Numbered from the stretch's first letter, positions 8,896-17,878 are shown. The stretch: DNA of 64,000 bases from a virus (IMGVR_UViG_3300033145_001096:1-64000), one strand, 5' to 3'. Numbers and translations: made by a program. Notes: generated from the letters alone by a model not told the origin.

Positions 8896-9161
8896 TTTGT
8901 CTCCTTTATTATATCAATCTTTAATAACCATCTTTCATTAAGTTGTTCTATTATTACTCCAAATAAAGGTAATTTATTTTGGTCAAGAGCTTCGTTTCTT
9001 ATTTTTTCAAGTAAATCTGTAGAAAGTCTAAATGATTTCTTTTCAGTATATTTAATTTCCAAACAATGTGTATCAGAAATGGCATCTCCCTTCTGATAAA
9101 AGGCTCCGCTATTAATAGTCTTGATAAATTTCTCTTCTGCTTTTCTTCCTTTATTCTTCAT
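8892..9161 (-). CDS. PD-(D/E)XK nuclease, Holliday-resolvase-like
   Basis: 89 aa. A conserved Lys-rich start with Glu10, GDAISD, and EIKYTEKKSFRLS (the ExK core followed by basic residues) fit a minimal PD-(D/E)XK fold of the kind seen in archaeal/phage Hjc and related nucleases. Could be a junction resolvase or a nicking nuclease. Confidence 0.65.
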   Translation of the reverse strand: MKNKGRKAEEKFIKTINSGAFYQKGDAISDTHCLEIKYTEKKSFRLSTDLLEKIRNEALDQNKLPLFGVIIEQLNERWLLKIDIIKETK

Positions 9162-9166
9162 AAATT

Positions 9167-9307
9167 TTATAACTCCTTTATTGCTAATTTCTTATACCAT
9201 TCGAGCCATTTTAAAATTTCTTCTTTGCTCTTACATCGATTTACTATCTTTATACTTTCATCTATAGCTTTTAAATAGAATTTTTTAAAATCTTTTCCTA
9301 TATCCAT
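9167..9307 (-). CDS. Small hypothetical protein
   Basis: 46 aa starting MDIGKDFKKFYLKA; amphipathic and helical. Six bases separate its stop from the next ATG. Not recognised. Confidence 0.5.
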   Translation of the reverse strand: MDIGKDFKKFYLKAIDESIKIVNRCKSKEEILKWLEWYKKLAIKEL

Positions 9308-9319
9308 CTTATGACCCCT

Positions 9320-9484
9320 TTATTCATTAACATTTTGTTTTATACATTTCTTACATCTGGCAGTGTGGAAGCAATCAACCAGTTTAAGATGCTCTTTGTA
9401 ATATTGGCAATATTCTATTTCACAACTTAAACAAGGACAATCATCACAATATTTAGAGTTTTGTAATTTAATATTTATTCTCAT
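9320..9484 (-). CDS. Cys-rich small protein, first gene of the left operon
   Basis: 54 aa with CDDCPCLSCE and CKKC; eight cysteines suggest metal binding. It is the first gene after the promoter at 9511-9540, with GGAG just before the ATG. Confidence 0.55.
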   Translation of the reverse strand: MRINIKLQNSKYCDDCPCLSCEIEYCQYYKEHLKLVDCFHTARCKKCIKQNVNE

Positions 9485-9510
9485 AGCAACTCTCCTTTTA
9501 TCTCACCTTT

Positions 9511-9560
9511 ATTATAACATAAAACATATATCTCAAGCAAGTATATAATCGATTTTAGTA
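9511..9560 (-). promoter_or_regulatory. Leftward phage promoter, TTATTTACTTGACT family
   Basis: On the minus strand the -35 is TTGCTT (9535-9540), spacer 18 bp, -10 TATAAT (9511-9516). Upstream is AAATCGATTATATACTTG. The copy at 24.4 kb is almost identical over the whole element, and four more members lie at 37.3, 42.4, 58.1 and 59.3 kb. Confidence 0.85.
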
Positions 9561-9579
9561 AAATAAATTATAAGTGCGG

Positions 9580-9620
9580 AAAAAGGAGCCATCAACCAGG
9601 ATTACCTGATAAACAGCCCC
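9580..9620 (-). terminator. Rho-independent terminator of the replication operon
   Basis: In the leftward RNA, GGGGCUGUUUAUCAGG and CCUGGUUGAUGGCUCC form a stem of about 15 pairs (several G-U) around a UAAU loop, followed by UUUUU. It starts 11 bp after the stop of the last operon gene and directly precedes the next promoter. Confidence 0.85.
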
Positions 9621-9631
9621 TCTTTGATTGT

Positions 9632-9844
9632 TTATGCTTTGGAGGATTTAGCATCTCCTTTTGGTTTTGTTCTTAAAACTATACCCGATTTTTCCATTAT
9701 CGCTACTTGATTACTTCTAATATCCATCAAAAGTTTAACACCCAACGTTATAGCTTTAACAACATTAGCAAGAGTAGCCTTATCTTCTTTAATAGCTTTA
9801 TCAAGTATCTCCATGTCTTCTTTTATATGCTGTGACCTTATCAT
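9632..9844 (-). CDS. Hypothetical protein, last gene of replication operon
   Basis: 70 aa, mainly helical. Begins MIRSQHIKEDMEILDKAI. ATG overlaps the stop of the 50 aa membrane gene. No recognised motif. Confidence 0.5.
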   Translation of the reverse strand: MIRSQHIKEDMEILDKAIKEDKATLANVVKAITLGVKLLMDIRSNQVAIMEKSGIVLRTKPKGDAKSSKA

Positions 9845-9993
9845 AATCGTCCTCCTTTCTTTCTTCCTATTTCTAAATCTTTAGGAAGTTTAGGTTTTCT
9901 TTTTCTCGCTTTCAATTGTATAAAACCCTTCTTTATCGCTAATGCCATTAAAACTATTCCTACTATTACACCTAAAATAAATACAACTATCAT
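9841..9993 (-). CDS. 50 aa membrane protein
   Basis: Residues 1-20 form a hydrophobic helix (MIVVFILGVIVGIVLMALAI), followed by a strongly basic tail. Overlaps the downstream start by ATGA. Confidence 0.5.
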   Translation of the reverse strand: MIVVFILGVIVGIVLMALAIKKGFIQLKARKRKPKLPKDLEIGRKKGGRL

Positions 9994-9996
9994 GAT

Positions 9997-10851
9997 TTAA
10001 TCCTCCATTTCTTTCTCTAAATTACGTTTAACTTTTGACCTATTATATTTCTTTTTAATAGGCTTTACCGAAGTTTTTTTGTGAAAGGTATTTCTTATTT
10101 TATAGATTAAGCAATGACAAATAGAACAAATTTCACAATTTCCTACGATACGTGGTTTCGGATTTTTGCATTTACAAGGTTTATTCATTGTATTCTGACC
10201 TTTTTTCATGTTATCTTTAGCCCATAAGGGCTGAAGATTCGAGTAATGAAAGCATTCACGTTGTTCTTCTGGTTTACTTAAATCAAAAGACGCACATGGT
10301 TTAATATGGTCGATGTGCCACTCTTTCTTCCCATGCCAACCATTGCCGTGATTATCCCAGGACATTCCTTTAGCAAATTTACATTGTAGATGATACATCA
10401 AATACTCAATATCACATCCTGTTAAGAACATAGTTGGTAAAGATTTAAAATCGCCTTTTAATCCATGCCAAATACGAGTTCTTAAATTACAACGAATCTT
10501 AAAATTCATATCTGTTTTCTTGCGGTTTTTATTACATGTATTTATTTCTTTTTTATGAGATTGACTGTATTTTTTGCAGTAAAATAATTCCTCTTGTCTA
10601 TGTTCTTTATAATATTGTTTACGATAAGTTTTCGTTTCCTCTTTGCGAGATTGTCGGTATTTTCGGCTTTCTTTTCTGTGAGAGTTTCTATACTCCTCTA
10701 TTTCTTTTTTATGAAGTTGGTCATATATCTTTTTCGCCTCTTTTTTACAATCTTTACACCAATAAGATAACCCCTCTTTACGATTTTTCTTTTTACAAAA
10801 TTCGGTAATCGGTTTTGTTATTTTGCATTTTGAGCAGGTTTTTGTTTTCAT
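9997..10851 (-). CDS. HNH homing-type endonuclease beside DNA polymerase
   Basis: N-terminal CSKC...CKDC zinc finger, then a long basic linker repeating the pattern HKKE..(K/E)YR, then an HNH core (WHIDHIKPCASFDL, SNLQPLWAKDN). The paralogue at 30381-31046 has the same plan. I chose ATG 10851 (MKTKTCSKC); an earlier in-frame ATG lies inside the polymerase gene. A C-terminal extension has additional CxC/CxxC groups. Immediately downstream of the polymerase, as expected for intron-less homing. Confidence 0.85.
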   Translation of the reverse strand: MKTKTCSKCKITKPITEFCKKKNRKEGLSYWCKDCKKEAKKIYDQLHKKEIEEYRNSHRKESRKYRQSRKEETKTYRKQYYKEHRQEELFYCKKYSQSHKKEINTCNKNRKKTDMNFKIRCNLRTRIWHGLKGDFKSLPTMFLTGCDIEYLMYHLQCKFAKGMSWDNHGNGWHGKKEWHIDHIKPCASFDLSKPEEQRECFHYSNLQPLWAKDNMKKGQNTMNKPCKCKNPKPRIVGNCEICSICHCLIYKIRNTFHKKTSVKPIKKKYNRSKVKRNLEKEMED

Positions 10852-10859
10852 CGATATAT

Positions 10860-13151
10860 TTATCCTAAATCCCATTTCATTGCCTCAAAAATTACTCTTA
10901 TTTTGTTATGAATATTTCTTTCTTCCATCCTCGACCAATCTACATTTTTAATATGTCCTTTATTCTTTTTATCAAAAGCAATTACGTCTTTTAACTTACC
11001 TTTAACTTCTCTTTTTTCTCTTGTCATTCTTCCCGCTTTTTCTAAATGAGATAGGAGTTCTTCTTTTTTCCTCTGTTCCATATCTTTTGCTAATACTTTT
11101 TCACCAAAAAATTCTTTCCAAGGTTCTTTTAATTTAGAAGGTGTTAACTTTTCTCCATCAAGTAATTCTATTAGTTGCATTTTCGTATCATACTCTGTAG
11201 AATTTACATAAATATAGTAAAAATTATCACCCACCTTTTTACTAAAATTCTCAGTGTTGTTCATCGCACGAACGAAGATTGGGATGTTTTTATATTTTTC
11301 TAATGACATTCCTAATTTACATGGAACCGCTATATCTTCTAAAGGAGCATTTTTTAAATCTGCTATTTGCGATTTTATCCAAGAAATAATTTCTTCTTTA
11401 TCTACTTCGTCCATTATCTGCTTGATAAGTTCTTTTTGAAATTTCTTCATAAATACTGTGCTATCTTTCCTTTTTATTTCTACTCCTTTTATTATTTTTT
11501 TAATCTCGCCATTTGGTTTGACTAATTCTCCTACGTATCTACACAAAGCAAGTATTAATATCTTCTTAAAATATCCTTCGAAGGTAAATTCAATTCCAAT
11601 CTTTTCTTTCCCGAAAACTTCTTTTCCCCACTGTTGCACTAATTCGTTTAAAAATTTGTTTAAATTTTCTTTACTTTTAACCATTATTCCGTCTGTATCA
11701 AGATAAAGAAGTTCATAACCTTTCTCTTCGATTTTATCTTTAATATAATGCAATAATGAACGCACAAGAAACGTAGTGGCAGATGCAACCTTTTTATTGT
11801 AAAGTCTGAAGAAACGATTTCCAAAAACACCATAACTCGAATTAACAATTGATTTTATGGCATTATATTGCTGCTCCACATTTTTATAATCAAAGTCGTC
11901 AACTGACATTGTTGACAACTTTTGTTTAACGTTATTTTTTAAAGTCAACAACTTATTAACAACTGTTGGTAGAATTGCATCCTCTTTTTGTTTAAAATAA
12001 GTTCCATTTATTTCGATGCAATTTTTTTGTTTTTGTAGTCTAATATTTACAGGGTCAAGGCAAAAATCTTTTATGCTAAATGGGTAGGCTGAGATTAAAT
12101 CGTATGCTCCAACGTCTTTAAGCAGACCTCTCTTAAACGCCTCTCTGTAAGCTCCTAAGTAGTCTTCTTTCTCAGATAAGGTTCCTCTGTCCTCACAAGG
12201 TTTCATAGGAAGAACTATATTTTGTTTTTTTGCTTCTGATAAAAGTAGAGAATCTATAATACGAGAAGGATAAGTTAAATCTTCCCACTCAACTTTAGAA
12301 AGTCTTCTTATTTCATCGAAGTAAGGTATAATTTGTTTTTGCTCTTCTAATCTTACAAGCTGTTCCACATCAAGTTTATTTTTTTCTTTTATATCTTCAG
12401 ATAATGTTCCAAAATCGAAATCTCCTTTTGGTTTATCTCCTAAATATTTTTGAGCAATATCATCTAATTTATAGGACTCTTCTCTATTTAAAGTTACATT
12501 TTTAAACCATGAATAATAATCGACTATAGCAACCCCTGCTGGATAATCTACTTCACCACCATAACGAGTCTCGCTAATTGGACTAATTCTTTCAGCAAAG
12601 TCTGGGAATCTATTCGCTAAATACAGGTAATCGAAATTAACCATGTTCCACGCCAATAACATATCAAACTTTTCTTTCTTTATATACTCAATAAAAGCGT
12701 CCATCATTTTATATTCTGATTCGTAATCTTTTAAATAATAAGTTTTATATTCTTTACTAAAATTGTTATAAATTGTTATACAGGAAACAGGGTCTTTCGC
12801 TTCTGTTGCATCAGGCATTTCGGGTGATAAAGTTTCTATATCAAGCATAGCCCACTTTATAGGGCATTTCTCAAGATTATCAACCTTATCTATCATATAC
12901 CTTTGAGTAAGAAACAAATCTGCCTCCCAAGCCTTATTTGTTCTATTTGCTCTTATATCTTTAGGATGAGAAACTATTATCTTCTTCACAGGAATACCAG
13001 TAACACTTTTAGTGCCAGTTATATCTTCATTCGAATTTTCATAATAATAAGGATAGAAGTCAGAAACTTTCTTTATAAACTGTCTACCTTCTTGGTCTCT
13101 TGTGAAAAGATATATTATACGTCCTTTATTAAATATATTTAAAAACTTCAT
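10860..13151 (-). CDS. Family B DNA polymerase with 3'-5' exonuclease
   Basis: 763 aa. Exonuclease motif I DIETLS (Asp104, Glu106), motif II LAWNMVNFDY (166-175), and motif III region near 257-262 (NKLDVEQ), where the usual Tyr is not obvious. Polymerase motif A YDLISAYPF (350-358), motif B KSIVNSSYG (433-441), motif C YLDTD (483-487). No protein-priming TPR insertions are evident, so probably a RNA-primed replicase used with the primase-helicase upstream. Stop followed closely by the HNH gene. Confidence 0.95.
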   Translation of the reverse strand: MKFLNIFNKGRIIYLFTRDQEGRQFIKKVSDFYPYYYENSNEDITGTKSVTGIPVKKIIVSHPKDIRANRTNKAWEADLFLTQRYMIDKVDNLEKCPIKWAMLDIETLSPEMPDATEAKDPVSCITIYNNFSKEYKTYYLKDYESEYKMMDAFIEYIKKEKFDMLLAWNMVNFDYLYLANRFPDFAERISPISETRYGGEVDYPAGVAIVDYYSWFKNVTLNREESYKLDDIAQKYLGDKPKGDFDFGTLSEDIKEKNKLDVEQLVRLEEQKQIIPYFDEIRRLSKVEWEDLTYPSRIIDSLLLSEAKKQNIVLPMKPCEDRGTLSEKEDYLGAYREAFKRGLLKDVGAYDLISAYPFSIKDFCLDPVNIRLQKQKNCIEINGTYFKQKEDAILPTVVNKLLTLKNNVKQKLSTMSVDDFDYKNVEQQYNAIKSIVNSSYGVFGNRFFRLYNKKVASATTFLVRSLLHYIKDKIEEKGYELLYLDTDGIMVKSKENLNKFLNELVQQWGKEVFGKEKIGIEFTFEGYFKKILILALCRYVGELVKPNGEIKKIIKGVEIKRKDSTVFMKKFQKELIKQIMDEVDKEEIISWIKSQIADLKNAPLEDIAVPCKLGMSLEKYKNIPIFVRAMNNTENFSKKVGDNFYYIYVNSTEYDTKMQLIELLDGEKLTPSKLKEPWKEFFGEKVLAKDMEQRKKEELLSHLEKAGRMTREKREVKGKLKDVIAFDKKNKGHIKNVDWSRMEERNIHNKIRVIFEAMKWDLG

Positions 13152-13441
13152 AAGAATTTCTCCAAATATTTTAAAGGTTCTTTTTCTATAATCATTTCTC
13201 TAAGATAAACTTCCCATGCGGGAAAACTATCTACCCATTCTCCACATTGTCCTTTTGAACCTTCTGGCAAATGGCATAGTGTGCAAATTATTTCACTACC
13301 CCAAAAATTTTTAGCAAATTCAATATCAAAAATTATAGAATAATATCTTTTATCTTCTAAAATAGATGGGTAAAGTATTATTCCATACGGATAACCTTTT
13401 ACCTTACAAAGTGCTTTTTCCAATATTTCTTGATTAGTCAT
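13148..13441 (-). CDS. Hypothetical protein between ligase and polymerase
   Basis: 97 aa from ATG 13441, chosen because AGGAG lies 6 bases before it; the longer frame would begin inside the ligase gene. Contains CTLCHLPEGSKGQCG, a possible metal site. ATGA overlap with the polymerase. Confidence 0.5.
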   Translation of the reverse strand: MTNQEILEKALCKVKGYPYGIILYPSILEDKRYYSIIFDIEFAKNFWGSEIICTLCHLPEGSKGQCGEWVDSFPAWEVYLREMIIEKEPLKYLEKFL

Positions 13442-13454
13442 TTCTTTCTCCTGT

Positions 13455-14582
13455 TTATTTATCAAATCTGATAGCTTTGCCCACAGGAAAGCGGGGCACG
13501 TTATCTTTAGATAATCCTTGAAATTGCACAGTAAGTTCTTTGCCCATAAATTCTTTTGGATTTTTAAAATAATGTATCAGTAAATCTGTTACATCTTTTC
13601 CTTTTAATTTTGCTTTAAACGTTTCTCCATTTGAAAGTTCACATACAAATGCTCCCACAGCTCCTGATAATTTACCTCTACCTTCTTCATATCCTACAAT
13701 TTTAAATTCCTCTTCATCAAACTCTTTATATTTTAATAAATTGTAACTTCTTTTTTGTTCGTAAGGCGAACCTATATTTCGCACAATAATACCTTCGTAG
13801 CCTTGCTCAATATATTTGGAAAATAATTTTTTCATTTCATCTTCGTCTTCAACTACTTCTGTTTTCACTCTTACCAAAGAAGACGTTAATTTTCTACTAT
13901 TAAATTCATCCAATCTATATTTATAAGGTATATTTTCTAATAACAAATTCTCTCCTGTCTTAATTCGAGGAAAGTCATAAATATAATATTGTATTTTTTC
14001 AGCAATAGATTTGTCCATATTCTTTTCTCTTCTAATACTTCCTCCTAATTTATTAAAATCTGCATCATGAATATATAATTCCCCGTCAAAAATTTCTCCA
14101 TTTTTCATAATAGCATTTAAATCTTTTTCTATATGTTGCATAGACTGAATTCTTTTACCCGACCTAAAACATAATGTAACTTTATTATCATCTTTTCGAC
14201 TGATACAGCGAATTCCGTCAAATTTGGCTTGACAATAACATGACCATTTAATTTTATGACCATGTTTTTTATAAGAATGGGCAAGCATTGGTAAATAACC
14301 ACCAAACCCGCTTATTTTTTCCTTAGAAGATAACTCATCAATCGATTCTCTATAATCTTTCTCTTTCTTTCTTGTCCAGATTGCAAAAGCTTCTAATTCT
14401 GCTTGTTCTTCTGGCGAAGTTTCGTTGCTTCTTCCTATATTCTTTCCTTCTGTTATTTCTTCAGTTATATGTTGTTTCTTACCTTTTTGCAAACCGTATA
14501 CCTTATGTATAACGTTTCCTTTTACAAAAATTTCCCATTCCTGAATACATCCTTTTGATGTTATTTTAAATAACTTTTTCAT
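13455..14582 (-). CDS. ATP-dependent DNA ligase
   Basis: 375 aa. An N-terminal region of about 80 aa resembles a WGR-type domain (KVYGLQKGKKQ). The nucleotidyltransferase core has motif I AKFDGIRC (Lys120), motif III DGELYIHD, motif IV EGIIVRN and motif V NLLKYKEF, then an OB-fold tail. Seals nicks in replication with the polymerase downstream. Confidence 0.93.
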   Translation of the reverse strand: MKKLFKITSKGCIQEWEIFVKGNVIHKVYGLQKGKKQHITEEITEGKNIGRSNETSPEEQAELEAFAIWTRKKEKDYRESIDELSSKEKISGFGGYLPMLAHSYKKHGHKIKWSCYCQAKFDGIRCISRKDDNKVTLCFRSGKRIQSMQHIEKDLNAIMKNGEIFDGELYIHDADFNKLGGSIRREKNMDKSIAEKIQYYIYDFPRIKTGENLLLENIPYKYRLDEFNSRKLTSSLVRVKTEVVEDEDEMKKLFSKYIEQGYEGIIVRNIGSPYEQKRSYNLLKYKEFDEEEFKIVGYEEGRGKLSGAVGAFVCELSNGETFKAKLKGKDVTDLLIHYFKNPKEFMGKELTVQFQGLSKDNVPRFPVGKAIRFDK

Positions 14583-14692
14583 TATTTAACCCCTCTTTTT
14601 CTATACTTTCCATCGCCTTTTTTGACAAGTCTTTTCCGTATTCGTTTTATTCTTTCTCTGCGTAATTTTCTCATTTTTTTAAGATGTCTCAT
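14582..14692 (-). CDS. 36 aa highly basic peptide
   Basis: About half Lys/Arg (MRHLKKMRKLRRERIKR start), no acidic core; nucleic-acid binding is likely on charge alone. Stop overlaps the ligase ATG, and the start overlaps the previous gene. Confidence 0.4.
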   Translation of the reverse strand: MRHLKKMRKLRRERIKRIRKRLVKKGDGKYRKRGVK

Positions 14693-14825
14693 AATAATCA
14701 CCTTTTTTTGTAATATTTTTATAAGGAGTTTTTTTCCTACTTATAATCATTCCAAGTTCAATGTCTATTTTCACCCACATTTTAGTTTTTGGATTCTGTA
14801 ATTGAACATATCTATTGTTTTTCAT
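14679..14825 (-). CDS. Small conserved phage protein
   Basis: 48 aa with YVQLQNPKTKMWVKIDIELG and a basic C-terminus, a phrase I associate with small phage proteins of unknown function. ATGA overlap upstream. Confidence 0.5.
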   Translation of the reverse strand: MKNNRYVQLQNPKTKMWVKIDIELGMIISRKKTPYKNITKKGDYYETS

Positions 14826-15193
14826 AATTTCTCTCCAGAAGGTTTGTTATTTTTATATTCACAAACAAATATCTTTAACTCTTTCTTTTTAGCAAGTTCT
14901 ATCATCATTTTAGTTCCTTTAGATATACCATCCCAGATTGCAATTAAAGCATCTGCATATTCTGCCATTTGTATATTTCTTATATAACCTGCTCCTTTTC
15001 CATATTTATCCCAATTAGCTGGAAATAATTTTAACTTTATATTGTTCTCTTTTGCAAATCTTTCCCCCAATTTATCCACACCTCTCGCATTACCTGATAC
15101 TATTTCACTAATATCAAAATTAGATTTTTTTATTGTATTGACTATAATGTTATAATTATTTATATTTCTACTCCCCGCTATTATAATCTTCAT
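14822..15193 (-). CDS. SLOG-superfamily nucleotide-binding protein (DUF2493-like)
   Basis: 123 aa. MKIIIAGSRNINNY at the start and VSGNARGVDKLGERFA, then ADALIAIWDGISKGTKMMIE, are the signature of the DUF2493/YpsA-like branch of SLOG Rossmann proteins, which bind nucleotide derivatives. No enzymatic role can be fixed. Confidence 0.8.
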   Translation of the reverse strand: MKIIIAGSRNINNYNIIVNTIKKSNFDISEIVSGNARGVDKLGERFAKENNIKLKLFPANWDKYGKGAGYIRNIQMAEYADALIAIWDGISKGTKMMIELAKKKELKIFVCEYKNNKPSGEKL

Positions 15194-15594
15194 AATTCCA
15201 ACATACCTTTCTTTTTAAGTTCATCTAAAGTATAAGCTAATTTATTAACTATTTTGCCACCCTGTCTAATTCTTTCTATATCATCAGCATTGATGTTTCC
15301 TTCTTCTACATATGCGGATTCAATCATTACAGAATTTTCTAAGGCAAAGAATCTATGTTTTAATTTAGGGCGGATTTCAAAGCTTTCATTTGCTTTGAGA
15401 ATAACATCTCCATATTCGGATTGTATTTGAATTTTTCCAGAAATAACAGTAAATTTATTTATTTTTTTGTTATGTAAATGCAAAGAACAAAACGAATCCT
15501 TCTTAACATAAAGTAAATCTATCTCGGAAGTATCAGTAAGAAGTAACCTTCTTCTTGTCCCCCACACCTTAAATACATTTGAATAATCGCTCAT
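15190..15594 (-). CDS. Cupin-domain protein
   Basis: 134 aa. Cupin motif 1 LHLHNKKINKFTVISGKI and motif 2 RPKLKHRFFA around a small beta barrel, with a helical C-terminal tail (DIERIRQGGKI). Resembles sugar isomerase-type cupins; the ligand is unknown. ATGA overlap with the SLOG gene, so the two may act together. Confidence 0.7.
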   Translation of the reverse strand: MSDYSNVFKVWGTRRRLLLTDTSEIDLLYVKKDSFCSLHLHNKKINKFTVISGKIQIQSEYGDVILKANESFEIRPKLKHRFFALENSVMIESAYVEEGNINADDIERIRQGGKIVNKLAYTLDELKKKGMLEL

Positions 15595-15657
15595 AACTTC
15601 TCCTTAAAGTATTAACGAAACAATTTCTAATTAATACACATATTATAAATAGTATTT

Positions 15658-15834
15658 TCAATTTATCTCTACCTGTAATTTAATAGATTTGTTATCTCTT
15701 CCTAAATCCACTATTTTGTTAGACATGATTATTTCATTAACATTTGTATCAGTTTTTCTTTCAAATTGATTTACTAATTCTTTAATCTTAAATTCAATTC
15801 TTATTTTTTCTTCTCTTACTTCTTTTATATCCAT
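15658..15834 (-). CDS. Small hypothetical protein
   Basis: 58 aa, starting MDIKEVREEKIRIEFKIKEL; a coiled-coil first half followed by beta segments. About 60 bp without a gene follow it. Confidence 0.5.
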   Translation of the reverse strand: MDIKEVREEKIRIEFKIKELVNQFERKTDTNVNEIIMSNKIVDLGRDNKSIKLQVEIN

Positions 15835-15835
15835 T

Positions 15836-16102
15836 TTATTTATCCTCTCTAATTAAATCCATTAAAATATCAAATTTACCTTGATAATAAGCTATAGCAT
15901 AATCTTTACTTGGGAATTTATCAATATTTCTATCAGATGGTATTAGAGTTAATAAATAATTAAAATATTTTTCCCATTTATCAAAAGCTCTATTATAATC
16001 ATAATCAGATTCGCTTCCTTTATAATATTCCCAAAACATGAAACCAGTTAAATTATCTTTAATATATTTTCTTTTAACTTCTTTTTTCATAGGTTTATTC
16101 AT
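15836..16102 (-). CDS. Hypothetical protein
   Basis: 88 aa, basic N-terminus then Trp/Tyr-rich acidic body. AAGGA precedes the ATG at about 9 bases. Not recognised. Confidence 0.5.
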   Translation of the reverse strand: MNKPMKKEVKRKYIKDNLTGFMFWEYYKGSESDYDYNRAFDKWEKYFNYLLTLIPSDRNIDKFPSKDYAIAYYQGKFDILMDLIREDK

Positions 16103-16114
16103 AAATAAACGTCC

Positions 16115-16567
16115 TTATTCTGTAGATGGATTTGATTGCTGTTCAATTAATGTAGTTTTAAGTATAGATTGTAATACTGTTATTCTTCTACTACATCCGC
16201 TTTCATAAGCTTGCACTATATTTCTTATTCTTCTATATTCTGCAACGTGAAGAGATGCCTCTCTATCTGTCTGAGCAGATACAAATTTCTTACTCTCTGC
16301 CTCTGCTTTAATCTTAGCTTCTGCGTAATAACGAACCTCACGATTCCTGTATTCAGTCTCAGCAATACCCAATACAACTCTTAAATGTCCATAAGCAACA
16401 GATAACTCGTTAATTGCTTTCTTCAACTCCTCTGCATTATCATTTATATCAGATAAAGAATAATCTAACCATTTTTCTACTATTTCCATATCCTTTTCTA
16501 AATCTTGTAGAACAAGGTCAACGGTCTTTTCATCTTTAAATAATTCTTCAAGCTCTCTTATTCTCAT
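16115..16567 (-). CDS. Helical protein next to RecA; UvsY-like candidate
   Basis: 150 aa, almost entirely helical, with a central RYYAEAKIKAEAESKKF, TDREASLHVAEY and a C-terminal LQSILK. Size, helicity and position three genes downstream of the RecA/UvsX gene suggest a UvsY-like recombination mediator. There is no diagnostic motif, so the role is inferred. Confidence 0.45.
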   Translation of the reverse strand: MRIRELEELFKDEKTVDLVLQDLEKDMEIVEKWLDYSLSDINDNAEELKKAINELSVAYGHLRVVLGIAETEYRNREVRYYAEAKIKAEAESKKFVSAQTDREASLHVAEYRRIRNIVQAYESGCSRRITVLQSILKTTLIEQQSNPSTE

Positions 16568-16568
16568 T

Positions 16569-16727
16569 TTATCTCTCCTTTTTTAAAGTTACATAAAATT
16601 CTTCCCAAGACAATAATTTATCATAAACTTCTTTTAATTCTACAGTAGCACATAAACCTTCATATATTTCTTTTGTTATTTTTTTATTATTCCAATAATA
16701 GATGTATTTATCTTTTCTTGTTACCAT
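16569..16727 (-). CDS. Small hypothetical protein
   Basis: 52 aa, starting MVTRKDKYIYYWNNKK; aromatic-rich. Overlaps the end of the upstream zinc-ribbon gene. Confidence 0.5.
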   Translation of the reverse strand: MVTRKDKYIYYWNNKKITKEIYEGLCATVELKEVYDKLLSWEEFYVTLKKER

Positions 16728-16891
16728 CTTTTTTCGCCTCTTGGTCTTGTCATTTTTATTATATCGCCTTTAACAATAGCACCGCAATCAGCACATTTAG
16801 GTGGAGGTGGTGAATTCACCCCATACCAAGCACCTTCGTATCCTATAACATCTCCTCCGCATATTGAACAAGTTCCTATTCTTTTTTCCAT
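16721..16891 (-). CDS. Zinc-ribbon protein
   Basis: 56 aa with CSICGG and CADCGA flanking a Pro-rich turn. Sits between RecA and small operon genes. Function unknown. Confidence 0.55.
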   Translation of the reverse strand: MEKRIGTCSICGGDVIGYEGAWYGVNSPPPPKCADCGAIVKGDIIKMTRPRGEKRW

Positions 16892-16903
16892 CTTATTTCT
16901 CCT

Positions 16904-17878
16904 TTATTTGTTGAGTTTAAAAATCTCTTTTTCAATCTTATCCCAATCTTTATCAGTAAGTTCCTTTATCATGTTATCTTTGCCAACTACTTTTTTGTCT
17001 CCGAAAGTATAAGTTTTGCCATTAAGGTTAACAATATTATATTTAACAGCAGCAAAGAATAAACTTTTTTTATTATCTACATCTCCATTTGTATAAAAAT
17101 CCAATACTGCTCTTCTAAATGCAGTGCCTTTCTTATTCTTCTTACCAAATAAATTTATCTCCATGCCTATTCGTTCTTTCTTATCACCACTGCCTATATC
17201 AATAGGTTTACCAGCTCTAAACTGAACTCTACTATCATAAAGATGCCTTAACGCCCTACCCCCTGGAGTATGTTCAGGATTCCCATACATTACTCCTACT
17301 TTCTCTCTCATTTGATTTATAAAAATAATAGAAGTTTTATATTTTTTTCTTACCTTATTAATTTTCCTGCACATTGGCGAAAATACTTTAGATTGACTCG
17401 CCATGTTTTTATCGCTTAAAGTTTTATTTATCTCTTCTTCAGGAACTAAAGCAGCCACGCTGTCTATAATTATTAAATCAAACTCTGGAATAGAGTCTAA
17501 TAACGCTTCCCCCGCATCTTCTAAGCTTTCTGGATGGATAATTAGAAGATTATCATTGTCTACCCCGCATATCTCTGCCCATTTCGGGTCATAGCCTCCT
17601 TCTGCATTTATAAATGCACAAGTCTTATCTAAAGATTGATATTTCTTTATTACATGTAAACAAAAGGTAGTCTTACCTGAAGATTCTCCACCATAAAATT
17701 CCATTATATGCCCACCTGCAAATTGAGAAATTCCTCCGTCAAGCACATAGTCAAGAGCGTATACCCCAGTTCTAATCTTAGGCTCAACAACAATATCAGA
17801 TGCTTTATGAACAGTGTATTTTCTTTCCATTTCTTTGAGAAGTTTGTTTAATTTTTCGTTTTTTGGTTTTTTATCCAT
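16904..17878 (-). CDS. RecA/UvsX-family recombinase
   Basis: 324 aa strand-exchange ATPase. Walker A GGESSGKTT (63-71), Walker B LIIIDSVAALVP, L2-like region INQMREKVGVMYGNPEHTPG with GGRALRHLYDSRV following. It lacks the long C-terminal domain of bacterial RecA. Pairs functionally with gp46/47, the RuvC-like enzyme and the polymerase for recombination-dependent replication. Confidence 0.95.
   Translation of the reverse strand: MDKKPKNEKLNKLLKEMERKYTVHKASDIVVEPKIRTGVYALDYVLDGGISQFAGGHIMEFYGGESSGKTTFCLHVIKKYQSLDKTCAFINAEGGYDPKWAEICGVDNDNLLIIHPESLEDAGEALLDSIPEFDLIIIDSVAALVPEEEINKTLSDKNMASQSKVFSPMCRKINKVRKKYKTSIIFINQMREKVGVMYGNPEHTPGGRALRHLYDSRVQFRAGKPIDIGSGDKKERIGMEINLFGKKNKKGTAFRRAVLDFYTNGDVDNKKSLFFAAVKYNIVNLNGKTYTFGDKKVVGKDNMIKELTDKDWDKIEKEIFKLNK

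Noticed and set aside
11254-11706. Plus-strand frames inside the DNA polymerase gene
   Set aside because: They are antisense to a gene with every family B motif, without start signals or similarity.
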